This document shows positions 1 to 8,621 of a stretch of DNA of 64,000 bases, in pieces. The stretch's first letter is position 1; each line of letters opens with the position of its first letter. Where the stretch lies: assembly GCF_013911085.1 (NCBI RefSeq), contig NZ_JACERN010000042.1:186001-250000 (forward strand), written 5' to 3'. The translations under genes were made by a program, and so were the position numbers. The DNA comes from Aquitalea aquatica. GTDB lineage: Bacteria > Pseudomonadota > Gammaproteobacteria > Burkholderiales > Chromobacteriaceae. Below the pieces are notes generated by a model that was not told the DNA's origin, searched no databases, and saw only the letters and a list, made by a program, of their open reading frames with translations.

Positions 1-267
1 GTGCTGGATCAGTCCGGCACCTTCTTGCAGCCATTGCTGGCGGGCGGGGCTGGCGGCCCAGGCGTCCAGGCTGGACTGGCTGGCGAAGCGGAACAGAATC
101 TGCCAGCTGTCGTCGCCGGGCGGTGGCGACAGCAGCCCCGAGCCGAGATAGCCAGCAGCCTGGCTGGCAAGGGCTTCGCCGTGGCGGAGCCATTGGTGGA
201 ATTCGGTATGGCGCGCCGGATCGATGCGGCGGGTGATCAGCAAGGTAAGCGGGGTGTCGGATGTCAT
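1..267 (-). CDS. ABM-domain (antibiotic biosynthesis monooxygenase-like) protein, C-terminus cut by window edge
   Basis: The 89 visible codons begin MTSDTPLTLLITRRIDPARH and run off the left edge without a stop. The pattern of a beta strand, then a short helix with a conserved Trp (FHQWL), then a strand containing SWQILFRF, then DAWAASPARQQWL, is that of the dimeric ferredoxin-like ABM fold. That fold occurs in small monooxygenases and in proteins of unknown function. I chose the ATG at 265-267 because the ABM fold begins immediately after it. No substrate can be inferred. The fold is fairly clear; the function is unknown. Confidence 0.6.
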   Translation of the reverse strand, partial: MTSDTPLTLLITRRIDPARHTEFHQWLRHGEALASQAAGYLGSGLLSPPPGDDSWQILFRFASQSSLDAWAASPARQQWLQEGAGLIQH

Positions 268-401
268 GTCGGGCTCCTGCAGGCAAGCCGTACCGCATCG
301 GGGTGGGAGTGGACGGCACGCTTCCGGGGTGGTGGAAGCGTTTCTGTCACAGTTAAAGCAAGCAATATGCCTGCTGTGACACAGCCGCCCGTCGTACAGC
401 C

Positions 402-2654
402 TTATTTGCGCAGCAAACGCAGGCCGTTGCCCACTACCAGCAGGCTGGCGCCCACATCGGCGAACACCGCCATCCACATGCTGCCCATGCCCAGCAGGGT
501 CAGCAGCAGGAAAACCGCCTTGATGCCCAGTGCCAGGGCGATGTTTTGCACCAGAATGGCGTGGGTGGTGCGTGACAGGCGCACAAAAGCCGGGATCTTG
601 GCCAGATCGTCATCCATCAGGGCCACGTCGGCGGTTTCGATGGCCGTATCCGAGCCCATGGCACCCATGGCAAAGCCGATATCGGCACGGGCCAGAGCCG
701 GGGCATCGTTGATGCCATCGCCCACCATGCCGATCAGGCCCTGGCCAGCAAGGGCGGCTATCGCATCGGCCTTGTCCTGTGGCAGCTGATTGCCTCGCGC
801 CTCGTCGATGCCGGCCTGGCTGGCGATGGCAGTGGCGGTGGCCTGATTGTCGCCACTGAGCATGAGGGTTTTCACCCCCAGCTGGTGCAGTTCGGCAATG
901 GCCGCCGAGCTGCCGGGTTTGATGGTGTCCGCCACCGCGAACAGGGCCAGCGCGCCGCTGTCATCCAGCAAGGTCACCACGCTTTTGCCCTGCGCCTCCA
1001 GTGCTGCCAGTTGTGCGGCCAGCTGTGGTGGGCAGTGACCGCGCTCCTGTAGCAGCCGCTGATTGCCCAGCAGGTAGTCACGACCGGCGATATTGCCCTG
1101 GATGCCACGACCGGGCAGGGCGATAAATTGGTTCACCGGCAATAGCGCCAGCGCCTGCTGCGCGGCGGCCCGGCTCAGTGCTTGCGAGACCGGGTGGTCG
1201 GAACGGCCGGCCAGGCTGGCAGCCAGCTGCTGGTAATCGCTAGGCTTGGCTTCGCCCAGTGCAACAAAGTCGGTCTGTTCCGGTTTGCCGTGGGTGATGG
1301 TGCCGGTCTTGTCCAGCGCCAGCCAGCGCAAATGCCGGCCCTGTTCCAGCCAGACGCCACCCTTGATCAGGATGCCGCGCCGTGCGGCGGCAGCCAGGCC
1401 GCTGACGATGGTGACCGGCGTGGAAATGACCAGGGCGCAGGGGCAGGCGATGACCAGCAGCACCAGCGCCTTGTACAGCCAGTCATGCCAGCTGCCGCCA
1501 GCCAGCAACGGAGGCAGCAGCGCAACAGCCAGCGCCAGCAGGAAGACTGCCGGGGTGTAGTAGCGGGCGAAGTTGTCGACAAAGCGCTGGGTGGGGGCGC
1601 GTGCGCCCTGCGCCTGTTCTACGGCATGGATGATGCGCGCCAGCATGGTGTCGTTGGCGGCGGCAGTGACCCGGTATTCAAACGAGCCGCTGGCATTCAG
1701 CGTGCCGGCGTATACGCTGTCGCCCACGTTTTTTTCCACCGGCAGGCTTTCGCCGGTCATGGCCGACTGATTGACGCTGGAGCTGCCGGCAAGCAGTACG
1801 CCATCCAGTGCGATGCGTTCGCCCGGGGCCACCCGCACGGTACTGCCGATGGCGATGTTTGCCACAGCCATGTTCTGCCAGCTGCCGTCCGTCTGCTGCA
1901 CCATGGCCTGCGGCGGGGTCAGTTGCAGCAGGCTGCCAATGGCATTGCGGGCGCGCTCCAGCGAGCGGGCCTCGATGCGCTCGGCCAGGGTAAACAGCAC
2001 CATCACCATGGCGGCTTCCGGCCATTGACCCAGCAAGAGTGCGCCGGTGACGGCGATACTCATCAGCGCATTGATGTTGAGGGTGCGGTTGCGCAGGGCA
2101 ATCCAGCCTTTTTGGTAGGTGCTCAGGCCGCAGGTGAGAATGGCCGCCAGCGCCAGCAAGGCTGCCAGCCAGCCGGGCAGGGCCAGCCAGCTGCATACTT
2201 CGGCCGCTGCTGCCGCCATGCCGGCCAGGGCCAGCGGCCACCATGCGGCAGGTGCTGCCTGGGCTGCTGGTGTGTCGCCGGTTTGTGGTTCAAAACCGAG
2301 GCTGCGCAAGGCTGCAAGAATGTTTGGCAGTACGGTTGGCAGATGGCTAACCGTCAATACCCGCTGCATCAGGTTGAATTCCATGTCCTGCACGCCGGGC
2401 ATATTACCCAGCTTGTTGCGGATCAGCGCTTCTTCGGTGGGGCAGTCCATTTGCAGGATGCGGATAGGGGTGCGCAGCAGTTCGCCCTTGGCTTGTGGGG
2501 CAGGTAGCGCGGCCAGGGTGCTCGCCGCTGCGCCGCTGCAGCCACAGCTGTGCTGATGGGCATGTTGTTCGGCATGGCCATGATCGTGGACATGGTCATG
2601 GCTGTGTTCATGTGCATGTTCGCCGTGCTGATGAGGGGGGTGTTGATGTTTCAT
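402..2654 (-). CDS. cadA: Heavy-metal P1B-type ATPase (Zn/Cd/Pb exporter)
   Basis: This 750-residue inner-membrane pump uses ATP to export divalent soft metals. The first 40 residues are extremely His-rich and end in a CGC pair, a likely metal-binding tail. An HMA-like domain follows with MDCPTEE near residues 69-75. Then come the membrane helices with the CPC metal site (ACPCALVIST), the phosphorylation motif DKTGTITHGK, the SDHP nucleotide-domain motif and the hinge GDGINDAPAL. CPC plus the DCPTEE-type HMA fits the CadA/ZntA (P1B-2) group. It is divergent from a CadR-like MerR gene and shares its promoter region, so metal induction is expected. Zn, Cd and Pb cannot be told apart from sequence alone. 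Confidence 0.93.
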   Translation of the reverse strand: MKHQHPPHQHGEHAHEHSHDHVHDHGHAEQHAHQHSCGCSGAAASTLAALPAPQAKGELLRTPIRILQMDCPTEEALIRNKLGNMPGVQDMEFNLMQRVLTVSHLPTVLPNILAALRSLGFEPQTGDTPAAQAAPAAWWPLALAGMAAAAAEVCSWLALPGWLAALLALAAILTCGLSTYQKGWIALRNRTLNINALMSIAVTGALLLGQWPEAAMVMVLFTLAERIEARSLERARNAIGSLLQLTPPQAMVQQTDGSWQNMAVANIAIGSTVRVAPGERIALDGVLLAGSSSVNQSAMTGESLPVEKNVGDSVYAGTLNASGSFEYRVTAAANDTMLARIIHAVEQAQGARAPTQRFVDNFARYYTPAVFLLALAVALLPPLLAGGSWHDWLYKALVLLVIACPCALVISTPVTIVSGLAAAARRGILIKGGVWLEQGRHLRWLALDKTGTITHGKPEQTDFVALGEAKPSDYQQLAASLAGRSDHPVSQALSRAAAQQALALLPVNQFIALPGRGIQGNIAGRDYLLGNQRLLQERGHCPPQLAAQLAALEAQGKSVVTLLDDSGALALFAVADTIKPGSSAAIAELHQLGVKTLMLSGDNQATATAIASQAGIDEARGNQLPQDKADAIAALAGQGLIGMVGDGINDAPALARADIGFAMGAMGSDTAIETADVALMDDDLAKIPAFVRLSRTTHAILVQNIALALGIKAVFLLLTLLGMGSMWMAVFADVGASLLVVGNGLRLLRK

Positions 2655-2680
2655 GCTGGTCTCCGCTGCGACATTGGCTT

Positions 2681-2713
2681 ACAGTAAACACCTTGTAGCA
2701 ACTTCAAGGTCAA
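2681..2713 (-). promoter_or_regulatory. MerR-type cadA promoter with operator dyad
   Basis: Read on the minus strand, a -35 box TTGACC (2708-2713) and a -10-like TTACTG (2682-2687) are separated by 20 bp, the overlong spacer typical of MerR-activated promoters. The spacer contains a dyad, ACCTTG at 2690-2695 and CAAGGT at 2705-2710, the expected binding site for a CadR/PbrR dimer. The geometry predicts that the metal-bound regulator untwists the DNA to activate cadA, while the divergent regulator gene is probably autoregulated. Confidence 0.75.
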
Positions 2714-2733
2714 GCCTTGTCAGGGAGGGTGAG

Positions 2734-3165
2734 ATGAAAATTGGTGATCTGGCCCGTCACGCGGGTTGCACCACGGAAACGGTGCGTTTCTACGAAAAGG
2801 AAGGGCTGCTGCCAGCGGCTGACCGTGCCGCCAATAATTACCGCAGCTATGGCGCGCGCCATCTGGAACGGCTGCGTTTTGTGCGTAATTGCCGCGCCCT
2901 GGACATGACCCACGAGGAAATCCACCAACTGCTGGCGCTGATGGAAACGGCCGGGGCGGATTGTGGTGGAGTAAACGAATTGCTGGACGCGCATATCCAG
3001 CATGTGGACTTGCGCATTGCCGAATTGCTGCAGCTCAAGCAACAGCTGGATGCTTTGCGTCAGCGCTGTCAGCAACAGCAAGGGGTGGACGCCTGCGGCA
3101 TCCTGCTGGGGCTGGCGGAAATGGAGGCCAGTGCCCGGCCGGAGCGCCACACCCATCTGGGCTGA
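2734..3165 (+). CDS. cadR: MerR-family metal-responsive regulator (CadR/PbrR type)
   Basis: The protein has 143 residues. The N-terminal winged helix MKIGDLARHAGCTTETVRFY is classic MerR, followed by a long dimerization helix. Cysteines at 77, 112 and 121 fall where CadR/PbrR proteins bind Cd or Pb, and a His-containing tail ends the protein. The start was set at the ATG after GGGAGGGTGAG. A longer upstream in-frame start would run into the operator and lacks MerR homology. The gene is divergent from the CadA pump with its operator between them, so it almost certainly controls the pump. The cysteine spacing favours Cd/Pb over Zn or Hg, but this is an inference. Confidence 0.88.
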   Translation: MKIGDLARHAGCTTETVRFYEKEGLLPAADRAANNYRSYGARHLERLRFVRNCRALDMTHEEIHQLLALMETAGADCGGVNELLDAHIQHVDLRIAELLQLKQQLDALRQRCQQQQGVDACGILLGLAEMEASARPERHTHLG

Positions 3166-3193
3166 GTGGCGGGCCGGCGGACACTGTGCTGTC

Positions 3194-4813
3194 TCATACC
3201 TGATACTGCGCTACGGTTTGCAGAATGCTTCTGGCCTGCCGGTGCAGTTCGGTGGCCACATCGGCCGAACTGCTGGCGGCTGATGAGTTTTCTTCGGCCA
3301 TCTGCGCAATCTGCTCCACCCGCTGGGCGATGGTGTTGCTGGTGCTGGTTTGCTCGGAAATGCTGTTGGAAATATCGTGCACCAGCCCCATGGCCTGCTG
3401 GGTATTGGTCTGGATCTGGCCGATGGCGCTATTGGCCTCGCGTGCGCCATCTGCTTCGCGATTGGCGCGTTCCACCACGGTTTGCATGCTGCTGACCGCC
3501 TCCTGCGTGCCTTGTTGCATCTTGTTGATGACCGAGGAAGTCTCGGTGGTGGATTTGGCCGTGCGCTCGGCCAGCTTGCGTACTTCATCGGCCACCACGG
3601 CAAAGCCCCGGCCCATTTCGCCAGCACGGGCCGCTTCGATGGCGGCATTCAGCGCCAGCAGATTGGTCTGCTCGGCAATATCCTTGATGATGCCCATCAC
3701 GGTTGCCACTGTCTGGCTGTCTTGCTGCAACTGATTGATGTGGTTGGCGGCATCACGAATCGAGCTGGATACCTGGGTAATGCCCTCGACAGTGGCCAGA
3801 ATGACCTTGCCACCCTGGATAGCGGTGTCGCCAGCGGCGCTGGTCTGGCTGCTGGCCTCCTGGGCACGGTCGGATACGTGGTTGATGCTGACTGTCATTT
3901 GCTCGATGGCTGCAGCCATGGCCGAAGCGGCTTCGCTTTGTGCTTCCGAGCTGCGGGCGATCTGCGAGGTATTGGCGGCCATGCCTTCGATCGCCTGGTC
4001 TACCGATTCCACACTACGCCGGATATCCTGAAAACTGCCCTGTAGTTGCTGTAAGAGTGCATTGAAGGCTTCGGCGGTTTCGCCCACTTCGTCCTTGATG
4101 CCTACCTTGGCACGCTGACGGAAGTCCAGTGACTGGCGCACGTTCAGCATCACGCCACGAATATTTTGCAGGCTGCTGCGGATATGGAAGAACAGCCGGC
4201 CACCCAGGACACCGCATAACAGCAGGCACAGGGCGACAATGGCAGCGGACAATATGATGGCTTGCTTGTAAGCCTGGGCATTTTCTTTCGACAGCCTGTC
4301 GGCCAGGACATAGTTGAATTTGATGTGCTCACGGATTTGTTTGCTCAGCGCGGCGGTGGCATTGCGCATGGGGCCAGCGTTAATAGCCTGTTCCGCTTCC
4401 TGGATTTTGTGCTCTTTGGAGAGTTGCAACAGGGCATTGCGGGCGCTGCGGTAGTCCTGCATCAGTTTGCGGTCCTGCTCCAGTAGTGCGCGATCTTCTT
4501 CATTAACAATCAGCTCCTTCCCATAGCGCGCCATGACTTCGTCGAAGTGCTGATCATTGCTGCTGATGGCCTGCAGGTCCTTTGACTTTTGTGCATCGTC
4601 GTGGGCGATGACATGGCGGTAGGTGCCGGTGCGTGACTGGGTCAGCGCATCCTGAGCCTCATCCAAGGCAATAATGCTGGGGAAGGTGTTTGTTTCCAGG
4701 TAGTTGAAGCGCTCATTGGCCTGGCTCTGTTGATACAGTCCGAAGCCGCCTATGCCGAGCAGGGCAAGCAGGGCGATGCCCAGCGTAAGCGCGAGTCGTT
4801 GTGAAATATTCAT
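3194..4813 (-). CDS. Methyl-accepting chemotaxis protein with four-helix-bundle sensor
   Basis: This is a 539-residue transmembrane chemoreceptor. TM1 lies at about residues 8-30. A helical periplasmic region of about 150 residues follows ([20 protein letters not shown]), typical of the 4HB_MCP ligand domain. TM2 is near residues 187-212, then HAMP and the cytoplasmic signalling domain with the hairpin tip [18 protein letters not shown]. There is no C-terminal CheR/CheB pentapeptide. The start was chosen at MNISQRL, preceded by GGGGAAACC; a start six codons upstream is less likely. The ligand is unknown. The gene stands alone, convergent with the MerR regulator. Confidence 0.92.
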   Translation of the reverse strand: MNISQRLALTLGIALLALLGIGGFGLYQQSQANERFNYLETNTFPSIIALDEAQDALTQSRTGTYRHVIAHDDAQKSKDLQAISSNDQHFDEVMARYGKELIVNEEDRALLEQDRKLMQDYRSARNALLQLSKEHKIQEAEQAINAGPMRNATAALSKQIREHIKFNYVLADRLSKENAQAYKQAIILSAAIVALCLLLCGVLGGRLFFHIRSSLQNIRGVMLNVRQSLDFRQRAKVGIKDEVGETAEAFNALLQQLQGSFQDIRRSVESVDQAIEGMAANTSQIARSSEAQSEAASAMAAAIEQMTVSINHVSDRAQEASSQTSAAGDTAIQGGKVILATVEGITQVSSSIRDAANHINQLQQDSQTVATVMGIIKDIAEQTNLLALNAAIEAARAGEMGRGFAVVADEVRKLAERTAKSTTETSSVINKMQQGTQEAVSSMQTVVERANREADGAREANSAIGQIQTNTQQAMGLVHDISNSISEQTSTSNTIAQRVEQIAQMAEENSSAASSSADVATELHRQARSILQTVAQYQV

Positions 4814-5165
4814 GGTTTCCCCTTGGCCCATTGGCTATCTGTTGCTGACTTTCTACTTTGCCTGTTCCGTTATAGCTGGCAGCCGGCTTGTAACAAGCCT
4901 TCTTTCATGCGCCTGGTGAATGGCCAGTGGTGGCGGAGCGGTGATCGGCGGCCGTGTCGCAGCGCTGAGACGCTTTGTCTGCGGCCTGCCAGCACAACAG
5001 GCCCGTGGCAATTGGCACGGCCACCTTTTCCGGTGGCCGCACGCCGGCCAGGCATGGCTCTTGCCCGGTGCAGTGCTGATTCCTGTCGCAGTGGTGAGAC
5101 AGTTGCCCGATTTGCCAGCGGTGCTCACACGCGAATTTCCTTATGGCATGCGGGTAGCGGCGCGC
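4814..5165. other. Intergenic region between the chemoreceptor and the Fap-like operon
   Basis: About 350 bp separate the chemoreceptor start from the sigma-54 promoter. Short open frames exist in every direction, but none has a convincing ribosome site or a recognizable protein. Two hairpins are visible: a 7-bp perfect stem at 5019-5038 (GGCCACC/GGTGGCC) and a 6-bp stem at 4885-4899. Because sigma-54 activators bind upstream of their promoters, this stretch is the expected place for the activator's binding sites; I cannot name the site. Confidence 0.4.
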
Positions 5166-5181
5166 TGGCATGCTTTCTGCA
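5166..5181 (+). promoter_or_regulatory. Sigma-54 (-24/-12) promoter of the Fap-like operon
   Basis: TGGCATGCTTTCTGCA has the invariant GG (5167-5168) and GC (5179-5180) separated by exactly 10 bp, with a good -24 element (CTGGCAtG) and a CTGCA -12 element. It sits 36 bp before the first ATG of the operon, and the locus carries its own sigma-54 activator gene. A second GG-N10-GC arrangement at 5144-5159 has a worse -12 element. Confidence 0.65.
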
Positions 5182-5217
5182 CTGGATGAGGCATTACCCA
5201 GCCCTCAGGTGGTCAGC

Positions 5218-5625
5218 ATGGATAGCACATTATTCCGCCTCGTTTTGCCGGCTTTGCTGGCTGGTAGCCTGCTGGCATCGACTGCAGCACAGGGCGAGGG
5301 CGAGATGGTGATTGGCCGTGAAGTGCCGGCCCGCCCGGCTATCCGCCATGGCGATCCCAGCCCAGAGGTCAGCCGGGTTTCGACTTCGCCATCCAGCACC
5401 ATGCCCACTGTCACGCAACAGCTGGCTGACCCCGTGCTGGCAGCCACGCATGCGGTGACGTCCACCCCAGCCTTGCACCTGCCCGTCGTGGCGCAGGATG
5501 GGCCGTCTGCCTGGTCTGGCATGGCGGTCGGCGCGGTTGGTGGCCGGCAGCCGGCAGGGGGGGCGGGCGCTGCATTGTCCGGTGTCGGGATGGGGCATCT
5601 GCTGCAATCGGCCCTGCACCCTTGA
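5218..5625 (+). CDS. fapA: FapA-like protein of functional-amyloid operon
   Basis: The first gene of the amyloid operon encodes 135 residues. It has a signal peptide (VLPALLAGSLLASTAAQG) and a low-complexity mature part. The segment REVPARPAIRHGDPSPE followed by a Ser/Thr/Pro-rich stretch, and the Gly/Ala-rich C-terminus, resemble Pseudomonas FapA as I recall it. FapA is thought to modulate polymerisation of the amyloid subunits in the periplasm. The start follows AGGTGG at a suitable distance and lies 36 bp after the sigma-54 promoter. The identification rests on position plus short motifs, since FapA is poorly conserved. Confidence 0.55.
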   Translation: MDSTLFRLVLPALLAGSLLASTAAQGEGEMVIGREVPARPAIRHGDPSPEVSRVSTSPSSTMPTVTQQLADPVLAATHAVTSTPALHLPVVAQDGPSAWSGMAVGAVGGRQPAGGAGAALSGVGMGHLLQSALHP

Positions 5626-5654
5626 ATGGGTTGGCGGCGGTAAGGAGACAAGTT

Positions 5655-6248
5655 ATGCGCATCTTGCAGATGGTGTGGTTGGCAAGCGGGCTGAGTGCGG
5701 CACTGGCTCACGCCGAGCAGTTGGCCCTGATAGACAGCAGCGGGCAGGCAGCACAGGGCGTGCTGGCGGTGAATCAGGCGGCAGGCGATGCCAATCAGCA
5801 AGGCAATCTGCAGGCGCTTGCCTTGGCCGCCGGGGTAGCGCAGGCCTCGGTCACTTTGGCGCAGCAACAGGGAGCCGCGCAGGGCATGGCCCAGCAAAGC
5901 CAGCATGCCAGCATTGTTGGCGCAGCGTTTGCCGGCAGCCAGGGCTTGCTGGCGGTGAACCAGACTGCCGGCAATGCCAACCAGTCGCTCAATGCCTTTA
6001 GCCTGGCGCAGGCGGCACGGCCACAGGCCACCGTCCGCGACATGCCTGCCGCCGTGCAGGATGCGGTATTGGCCGGGACTACGGCTGCAGCAGCCCCCAC
6101 GGCGGGAGCCACCGCCAATGTCGGACAAACCACCGAATTATCCGCAGCAGCTTTCCAGGGAAGCCGGGGGCTGGTGCAGCTTAACCAGATTGCTGGCAGC
6201 CACAACCTGGCTGTCAATGTCGTGGCCGTGCAATGGGCCAATCCGTGA
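5655..6248 (+). CDS. fapB: FapB-like secreted repeat protein (putative amyloid nucleator/minor subunit)
   Basis: The protein has 197 residues with a signal peptide (MRILQMVWLASGLSAALAHA). The mature protein carries three imperfect repeats of the form G-V/L-L-x-x-N-Q-x-A-G-x-x-N-x-x-x-N: GVLAVNQAAGDANQQGN, GLLAVNQTAGNANQSLN and GLVQLNQIAGSHNLAVN. Linkers between them are rich in Ala, Gln and Thr. Such Asn/Gln/Gly ladders are typical of functional-amyloid cores. Its place between FapA-like and FapC-like genes is the FapB position; Pseudomonas FapB is a three-repeat nucleator. The start follows AAGGAGACAAGTT. It could instead be a lineage-specific minor subunit. Confidence 0.55.
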   Translation: MRILQMVWLASGLSAALAHAEQLALIDSSGQAAQGVLAVNQAAGDANQQGNLQALALAAGVAQASVTLAQQQGAAQGMAQQSQHASIVGAAFAGSQGLLAVNQTAGNANQSLNAFSLAQAARPQATVRDMPAAVQDAVLAGTTAAAAPTAGATANVGQTTELSAAAFQGSRGLVQLNQIAGSHNLAVNVVAVQWANP

Positions 6249-6312
6249 GCAGTGCCGGCCTTAGCCTGTAGTGGCTCAGCCGGTATTCAAGCAAATCGCC
6301 AGGAGAACAATC

Positions 6313-7122
6313 ATGACCGCAATGCTGCAGAAAAAAGTGCTTTTCGTCGCTCTTGTTGGTGTGTTCGGCGTAGCGCATGCCGTGGAACCGCCGGCTCCGC
6401 CGTCCACCACGACGACCAAGATCAGCAACAATCTGTCCAATACCTATAGCAATACCAACGTCAACCTCACCGGTACCGCCTATCTGGAAGGCATCGCCGT
6501 GTATGAGGTGTTTGATCCCAAAGCCGACGCGCTGGCCAGCGCCCGCGTGAACGACGTACAGAAAAATCTGGGCAACAAGCTGAATGTGACCGATCCGGCC
6601 AATGCGGGGGTGAGCGGCAGCGTGAGCAATATCCAGGGCAATGCCGGCGTCAACAATGCTGCTGGTTTCTTCAATCAGCAGGCTAATAATGTGGCGATCA
6701 GTTCGGCTTCCGGCAAGAACAGTGCTGCGGCAGCCGCTACTGCATTCGAGCAGTTGAACGACGGTAATAGCTACACCTTTGCCGAGCCGATGCGCGGCAC
6801 GTCCAACGACATGAATGCCAGCCTCAGCAACTCGGTGAACAACATCCAGGGTAATGCCGGGGTGAACAACGCCGCCGGTGCCGGCAACCAGCAGAAGAAT
6901 GATGTCGCCCTGGCCTCGGCCAGCGCCGCCGTGCTGGCCACCGCTTCGGCTGGTGGCATGCAGGTGAACCAGGGCACTGCGGTGACCACCTTCTTCCCGC
7001 TCAATGCCACCGCCAGCATTGCGGGTTCGGTGAATGGCATCAGTGGCAATGTCGGCGTCAACAATGCCGCCGGCCTGTCCAACCAGCAGGTTAACAGCCT
7101 GTCGGTTGCCGCTACCCACTAA
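6313..7122 (+). CDS. fapC: FapC-like major functional-amyloid subunit
   Basis: The protein has 269 residues with a signal peptide ending near AHA. Three amyloid repeats share the core GNxGVNNAAGxxNQQxNxxA: around residues 108-130 (IQGNAGVNNAAGFFNQQANN), 178-205 (IQGNAGVNNAAGAGNQQKND) and 240-265 (ISGNVGVNNAAGLSNQQVNS). Linkers of about 45 and 35 residues separate them. Three repeats with variable linkers, and the GNxGVNxAAGxxNQQ consensus, match FapC/FapB amyloid subunits. Mature subunits would leave through the FapF channel and form cell-surface fibres in biofilm. The start follows AGGAGAACAATC. No cysteine is visible. Confidence 0.8.
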   Translation: MTAMLQKKVLFVALVGVFGVAHAVEPPAPPSTTTTKISNNLSNTYSNTNVNLTGTAYLEGIAVYEVFDPKADALASARVNDVQKNLGNKLNVTDPANAGVSGSVSNIQGNAGVNNAAGFFNQQANNVAISSASGKNSAAAAATAFEQLNDGNSYTFAEPMRGTSNDMNASLSNSVNNIQGNAGVNNAAGAGNQQKNDVALASASAAVLATASAGGMQVNQGTAVTTFFPLNATASIAGSVNGISGNVGVNNAAGLSNQQVNSLSVAATH

Positions 7123-7171
7123 GTTGGAGACGCCGGCAGCGCAGTCGTCTGGCCGCGCTGCCGGCTTTGCC

Positions 7172-7876
7172 ATGAAAACCTCTATCCGCTTGCTATTGCC
7201 CATTCTGCTGGGCCTGTTCTGTCCAGGTGGCGAACAGTTTGCCCAGGCCGCAGACTTGGCCCTGCCCGCGTATATCGGCGAGGGCAATGTCTACAAGCAG
7301 GTACACAGCCTGCGTGAAATGCGTTTTTCCCATGTGGTGGAGCAGCATACTGATTTCAGCTGTGGTGCGGCGGCGCTGGCCACCTTGCTGCGTTACGGTT
7401 TTGGCCGTGATCTCGACGAGCAGCAGGTCATTGCCGGCATGCTGGCCGGTGCCAATGCCGACGTGGTACGCCAGCAGGGGTTTTCCATGCTGGACATGAA
7501 GCACTATGTGAATACGCTGGGCCTGCGGGCCAGCGGTTTTGTCAGCGGACCCGAGCGTCTGCCCGCCTTGCGCATTCCGGCACTCATCATGCTGGACATC
7601 AATGGTTACAAGCATTTTGTCATTCTGAAAATGGCGACCCGCGACACGGTGTATGTGGCTGACCCGGCACTTGGCAACCGGGCGGTGGCCATGGCGGAAT
7701 TCGCACGGCAGTGGAATGGCGTGCTGTTGGCAGTAGCCGGCCCCGGCTACCAGCCACAAGGCCCGCTGCGGCAGCCGCCCAGCTTGCTGTCGGCGCGGCA
7801 GTTGATGAATGGCATGCAGCCGGTGCAGCCGGCCGATCTGGTGGAGTACGGCTTTATCTACAGTGATTTCTTATAG
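7172..7876 (+). CDS. fapD: FapD-like periplasmic C39-type peptidase
   Basis: The protein has 234 residues with an N-terminal signal sequence (RLLLPILLGLFCPGG). It has a papain-like C39 domain: nucleophile Cys in DFSCGAAALATLL, His in GYKHFVIL and Asp in VADPALG, the complete triad of bacteriocin-processing peptidases. In Fap systems FapD is an essential C39 protease presumed to act on another Fap component during export. The start after the FapC-like stop was chosen because the signal peptide begins there; the ribosome site is weak. It follows fapC by 49 bp in the same operon. Confidence 0.82.
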   Translation: MKTSIRLLLPILLGLFCPGGEQFAQAADLALPAYIGEGNVYKQVHSLREMRFSHVVEQHTDFSCGAAALATLLRYGFGRDLDEQQVIAGMLAGANADVVRQQGFSMLDMKHYVNTLGLRASGFVSGPERLPALRIPALIMLDINGYKHFVILKMATRDTVYVADPALGNRAVAMAEFARQWNGVLLAVAGPGYQPQGPLRQPPSLLSARQLMNGMQPVQPADLVEYGFIYSDFL

Positions 7877-7923
7877 TTGCGGCCTGTGGGCTTAGCCCTG
7901 CCGGCGACGACCGGGAGCATAAC

Positions 7924-8595
7924 GTGCGTATCTTATCCAGGGCAGTACCGCTACTGCTGGCGCTGACTGCCAGCGTGCCGGCGCAAGCCATGCTGGCTTA
8001 TGTAGACGACGGCGTGCTGGACAGTTTGCGCGGTCGTTATCTCGATGCCGGGCAGATTGTGCGCTTTGGCGTACAGATGCTGACGACCTGGCAGAACCAG
8101 GCCGGCGTGGTGCAGGGGGCCGGCTTGCAGCTGACTGCCCAGAGCGGCGCAGTGCCGGTTATCAGCCGCTATACCCTGAATGCCGATGGCGCGGCCGCGA
8201 CAACGACTGCCCCGACGACAGGGCTGGCATCGGTGCAGGGCGTGGTGCAGCTTAACCAGCAGGCTGGCAATGGCAACAGCTCCCGCAACAGTACCAGTAT
8301 CGACATTCGGCGTGATGGTACCGCCGGCCTGCAGATGCCCACCGGCTGGCAGGCTGGCAGTGGCAGTAGCGCCCTTGGCAGCGGCCCACTGGCGGTGAGC
8401 ATGGACTTGGGAGGGGCCGGGCGTATTGGTCAGCAATTAGGGCAGGGGCAGTTGCTGCAGTTTGCCAGCATCAATGGCAGTGGCATCCGTACCGACAATA
8501 CCCTGCGCATCCAGTTGGTATTGCAGCCACAGGCTGCCACTTTCGGTTTCAGCATTCCCAATCGCTTGATGCTGTCCGGCACTGGCGTGCGCTGA
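7924..8595 (+). CDS. fapE: FapE-like minor amyloid component
   Basis: The protein has 223 residues with a signal peptide ending at AQA. Near the N-terminus is DDGVLDSLRGRYLDAGQIV followed by RFGVQMLTTWQNQAG, a pattern I associate with FapE-type proteins. One copy of the operon's repeat motif (GVVQLNQQAGNGNSSRN) lies in the middle. The C-terminal third is predicted beta-rich. FapE is a minor fibre component in Pseudomonas. It is the last plus-strand gene of the operon and ends just before a palindrome-ended repeat. The assignment is by position and weak motif resemblance. Confidence 0.55.
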   Translation: MRILSRAVPLLLALTASVPAQAMLAYVDDGVLDSLRGRYLDAGQIVRFGVQMLTTWQNQAGVVQGAGLQLTAQSGAVPVISRYTLNADGAAATTTAPTTGLASVQGVVQLNQQAGNGNSSRNSTSIDIRRDGTAGLQMPTGWQAGSGSSALGSGPLAVSMDLGGAGRIGQQLGQGQLLQFASINGSGIRTDNTLRIQLVLQPQAATFGFSIPNRLMLSGTGVR

Positions 8596-8621
8596 ATCCA
8601 TGGCGGGTCCCGCTGCATAGA

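Noticed and set aside
346-380. Inverted repeat GTCACAG...CTGTGAC downstream of cadA considered as a terminator
   Set aside because: The loop is long and no T-run follows in the direction of cadA transcription. It could be an operator, but nothing supports a specific one.
1182-2507. A 441-codon plus-strand open frame opposite cadA
   Set aside because: It is the codon mirror of a GC-rich P-type ATPase gene whose motifs are all intact on the minus strand. It shows no ribosome site or recognisable domain.
5144-5159. A second GG-N10-GC arrangement upstream of the amyloid operon
   Set aside because: The -12 part (GTAGCG) departs from the TTGC consensus, and the site at 5166 fits better and is closer to the start codon.
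6600-7110. Regularly spaced similar DNA blocks resembling a repeat array
   Set aside because: They are in-frame coding repeats of the FapC-like protein with degenerate third positions, not CRISPR or satellite DNA.
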